A stretch of 6,407 nt of DNA, taken from the NCBI GenBank assembly GCA_031278405.1, contig JAITKL010000031.1, positions 1 to 6,407 on the forward strand, read 5' to 3'. The notes under the pieces were generated by a model. That model saw nothing but the letters and a program-made list of their open reading frames with translations, was not told where the DNA came from and made no database searches. The translations under genes and the position numbers were made by a program. Shown one piece after another: positions 6,107-6,407 of the stretch (the first letter of the stretch is position 1; every line of letters begins with the position of its first letter). This stretch comes from Endomicrobium sp. GTDB lineage: Bacteria > Elusimicrobiota > Endomicrobiia > Endomicrobiales > Endomicrobiaceae.

Positions 6107-6407
6107 ATGGATTCGTCAAGATATAATGTAGCTGTAATAGGTTTGGGACCCGGAGGCACTGCTGCAGCTGTAAGAGCCACGCAATTGGGTGCGAAGACTG
6201 TTGTAATAGAAAAGTCATTTGTTGGCGGAACGTGTTTAAATTACGGTTGTATGCCTACTAAGTTCTTATGGCAAGCGTTAAAGCTAAAACAGAAAATTCA
6301 AAAATCTTACGAATACGGGTTTAATTCAAAATTAGATCCTGTTGTTTTTTTAGATGTTATAAATAAAAGAGATAAGAATATCTCTAATATAAGAAAAGGA
6401 ATGGAGT
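6107..6407 (+). CDS. Dihydrolipoamide dehydrogenase-family flavoprotein, 5' part
   Basis: Only the first 100 codons are inside the window. They encode the FAD-binding Rossmann start, [17 protein letters not shown], with GLGPGG at residues 12-17 and Glu35 at the end of the second strand where it would bind the adenosine ribose. The redox-active disulfide motif [13 protein letters not shown] follows, with Cys43 and Cys48 in the CxxxxC spacing of pyridine nucleotide-disulfide oxidoreductases (class I). In the best-known member, E3 of 2-oxo acid dehydrogenase and glycine cleavage complexes, the enzyme re-oxidises dihydrolipoyl groups with NAD. The motif more often reads GCIPSK; GCMPTK is a variant, so a relative such as a mercuric-reductase-like or other disulfide reductase remains possible. 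The start is set by a good Shine-Dalgarno and by the usual short N-terminus before the first strand. No complex partner genes are visible, so the pathway cannot be assigned. I am confident of the family and less so of the exact enzyme. Confidence 0.85.
   Translation, partial: MDSSRYNVAVIGLGPGGTAAAVRATQLGAKTVVIEKSFVGGTCLNYGCMPTKFLWQALKLKQKIQKSYEYGFNSKLDPVVFLDVINKRDKNISNIRKGME

Noticed and set aside
1..6407. CRISPR array, tRNA or rRNA gene, insertion sequence or toxin-antitoxin pair
   Set aside because: Reading both strands by eye showed no regularly spaced repeats, no cloverleaf-like sequence, no transposase and no paired small genes of a known kind.

Overview
The window is a compact, strongly A+T-rich bacterial segment with every convincing gene on the + strand. 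In order it holds: the 3' part of an RseP-type intramembrane metalloprotease gene, a roughly 470-base stretch with no convincing full-length gene but a small unrecognised reading frame at its end, ispG, greA, proS, a purine permease of the AzgA/NCS2 type, and the 5' end of a dihydrolipoamide dehydrogenase-family gene that leaves the window. The standard genetic code fits throughout, and none of the recognised genes is visibly broken.

The organism looks like a low-GC bacterium with a host-adapted or reduced style of genome. The reasons are A/T-rich codon use, long lysine- and isoleucine-rich proteins, and intergenic stretches that look like decayed coding sequence. The neighbourhood rseP-ispG-proS is an old bacterial grouping of membrane/isoprenoid genes with prolyl-tRNA synthetase. 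My best guess is an Elusimicrobiota (Endomicrobium-like) symbiont, but this rests on overall feel and gene order, not on a diagnostic marker, and should be treated as tentative.

Layout: 1-690 rseP (5' end outside the window); 691-943 no supportable gene, two short anonymous open stretches and a bulged hairpin; 944-1159 unrecognised 71-codon frame ending one base before ispG; 1161-2258 ispG; 2260-2724 greA, one base after ispG and with a strong Shine-Dalgarno inside the ispG end; 2725-2863 a short gap containing a 34-codon membrane-like fragment; 2864-4570 proS; 4571-4684 a short gap; 4685-6103 purine permease; 6107 to the end, lpd-like gene, three bases after the permease stop.

Functionally these are housekeeping genes: envelope proteolysis, the penultimate step of the MEP isoprenoid pathway, rescue of stalled RNA polymerase, proline charging of tRNA, purine base uptake, and a flavin disulfide reductase. 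ispG-greA and permease-lpd are close enough for co-transcription and translational coupling. I did not find evidence for a novel system; the items most worth a second look are the apparent gene remnants in the two gaps and the small frame before ispG.
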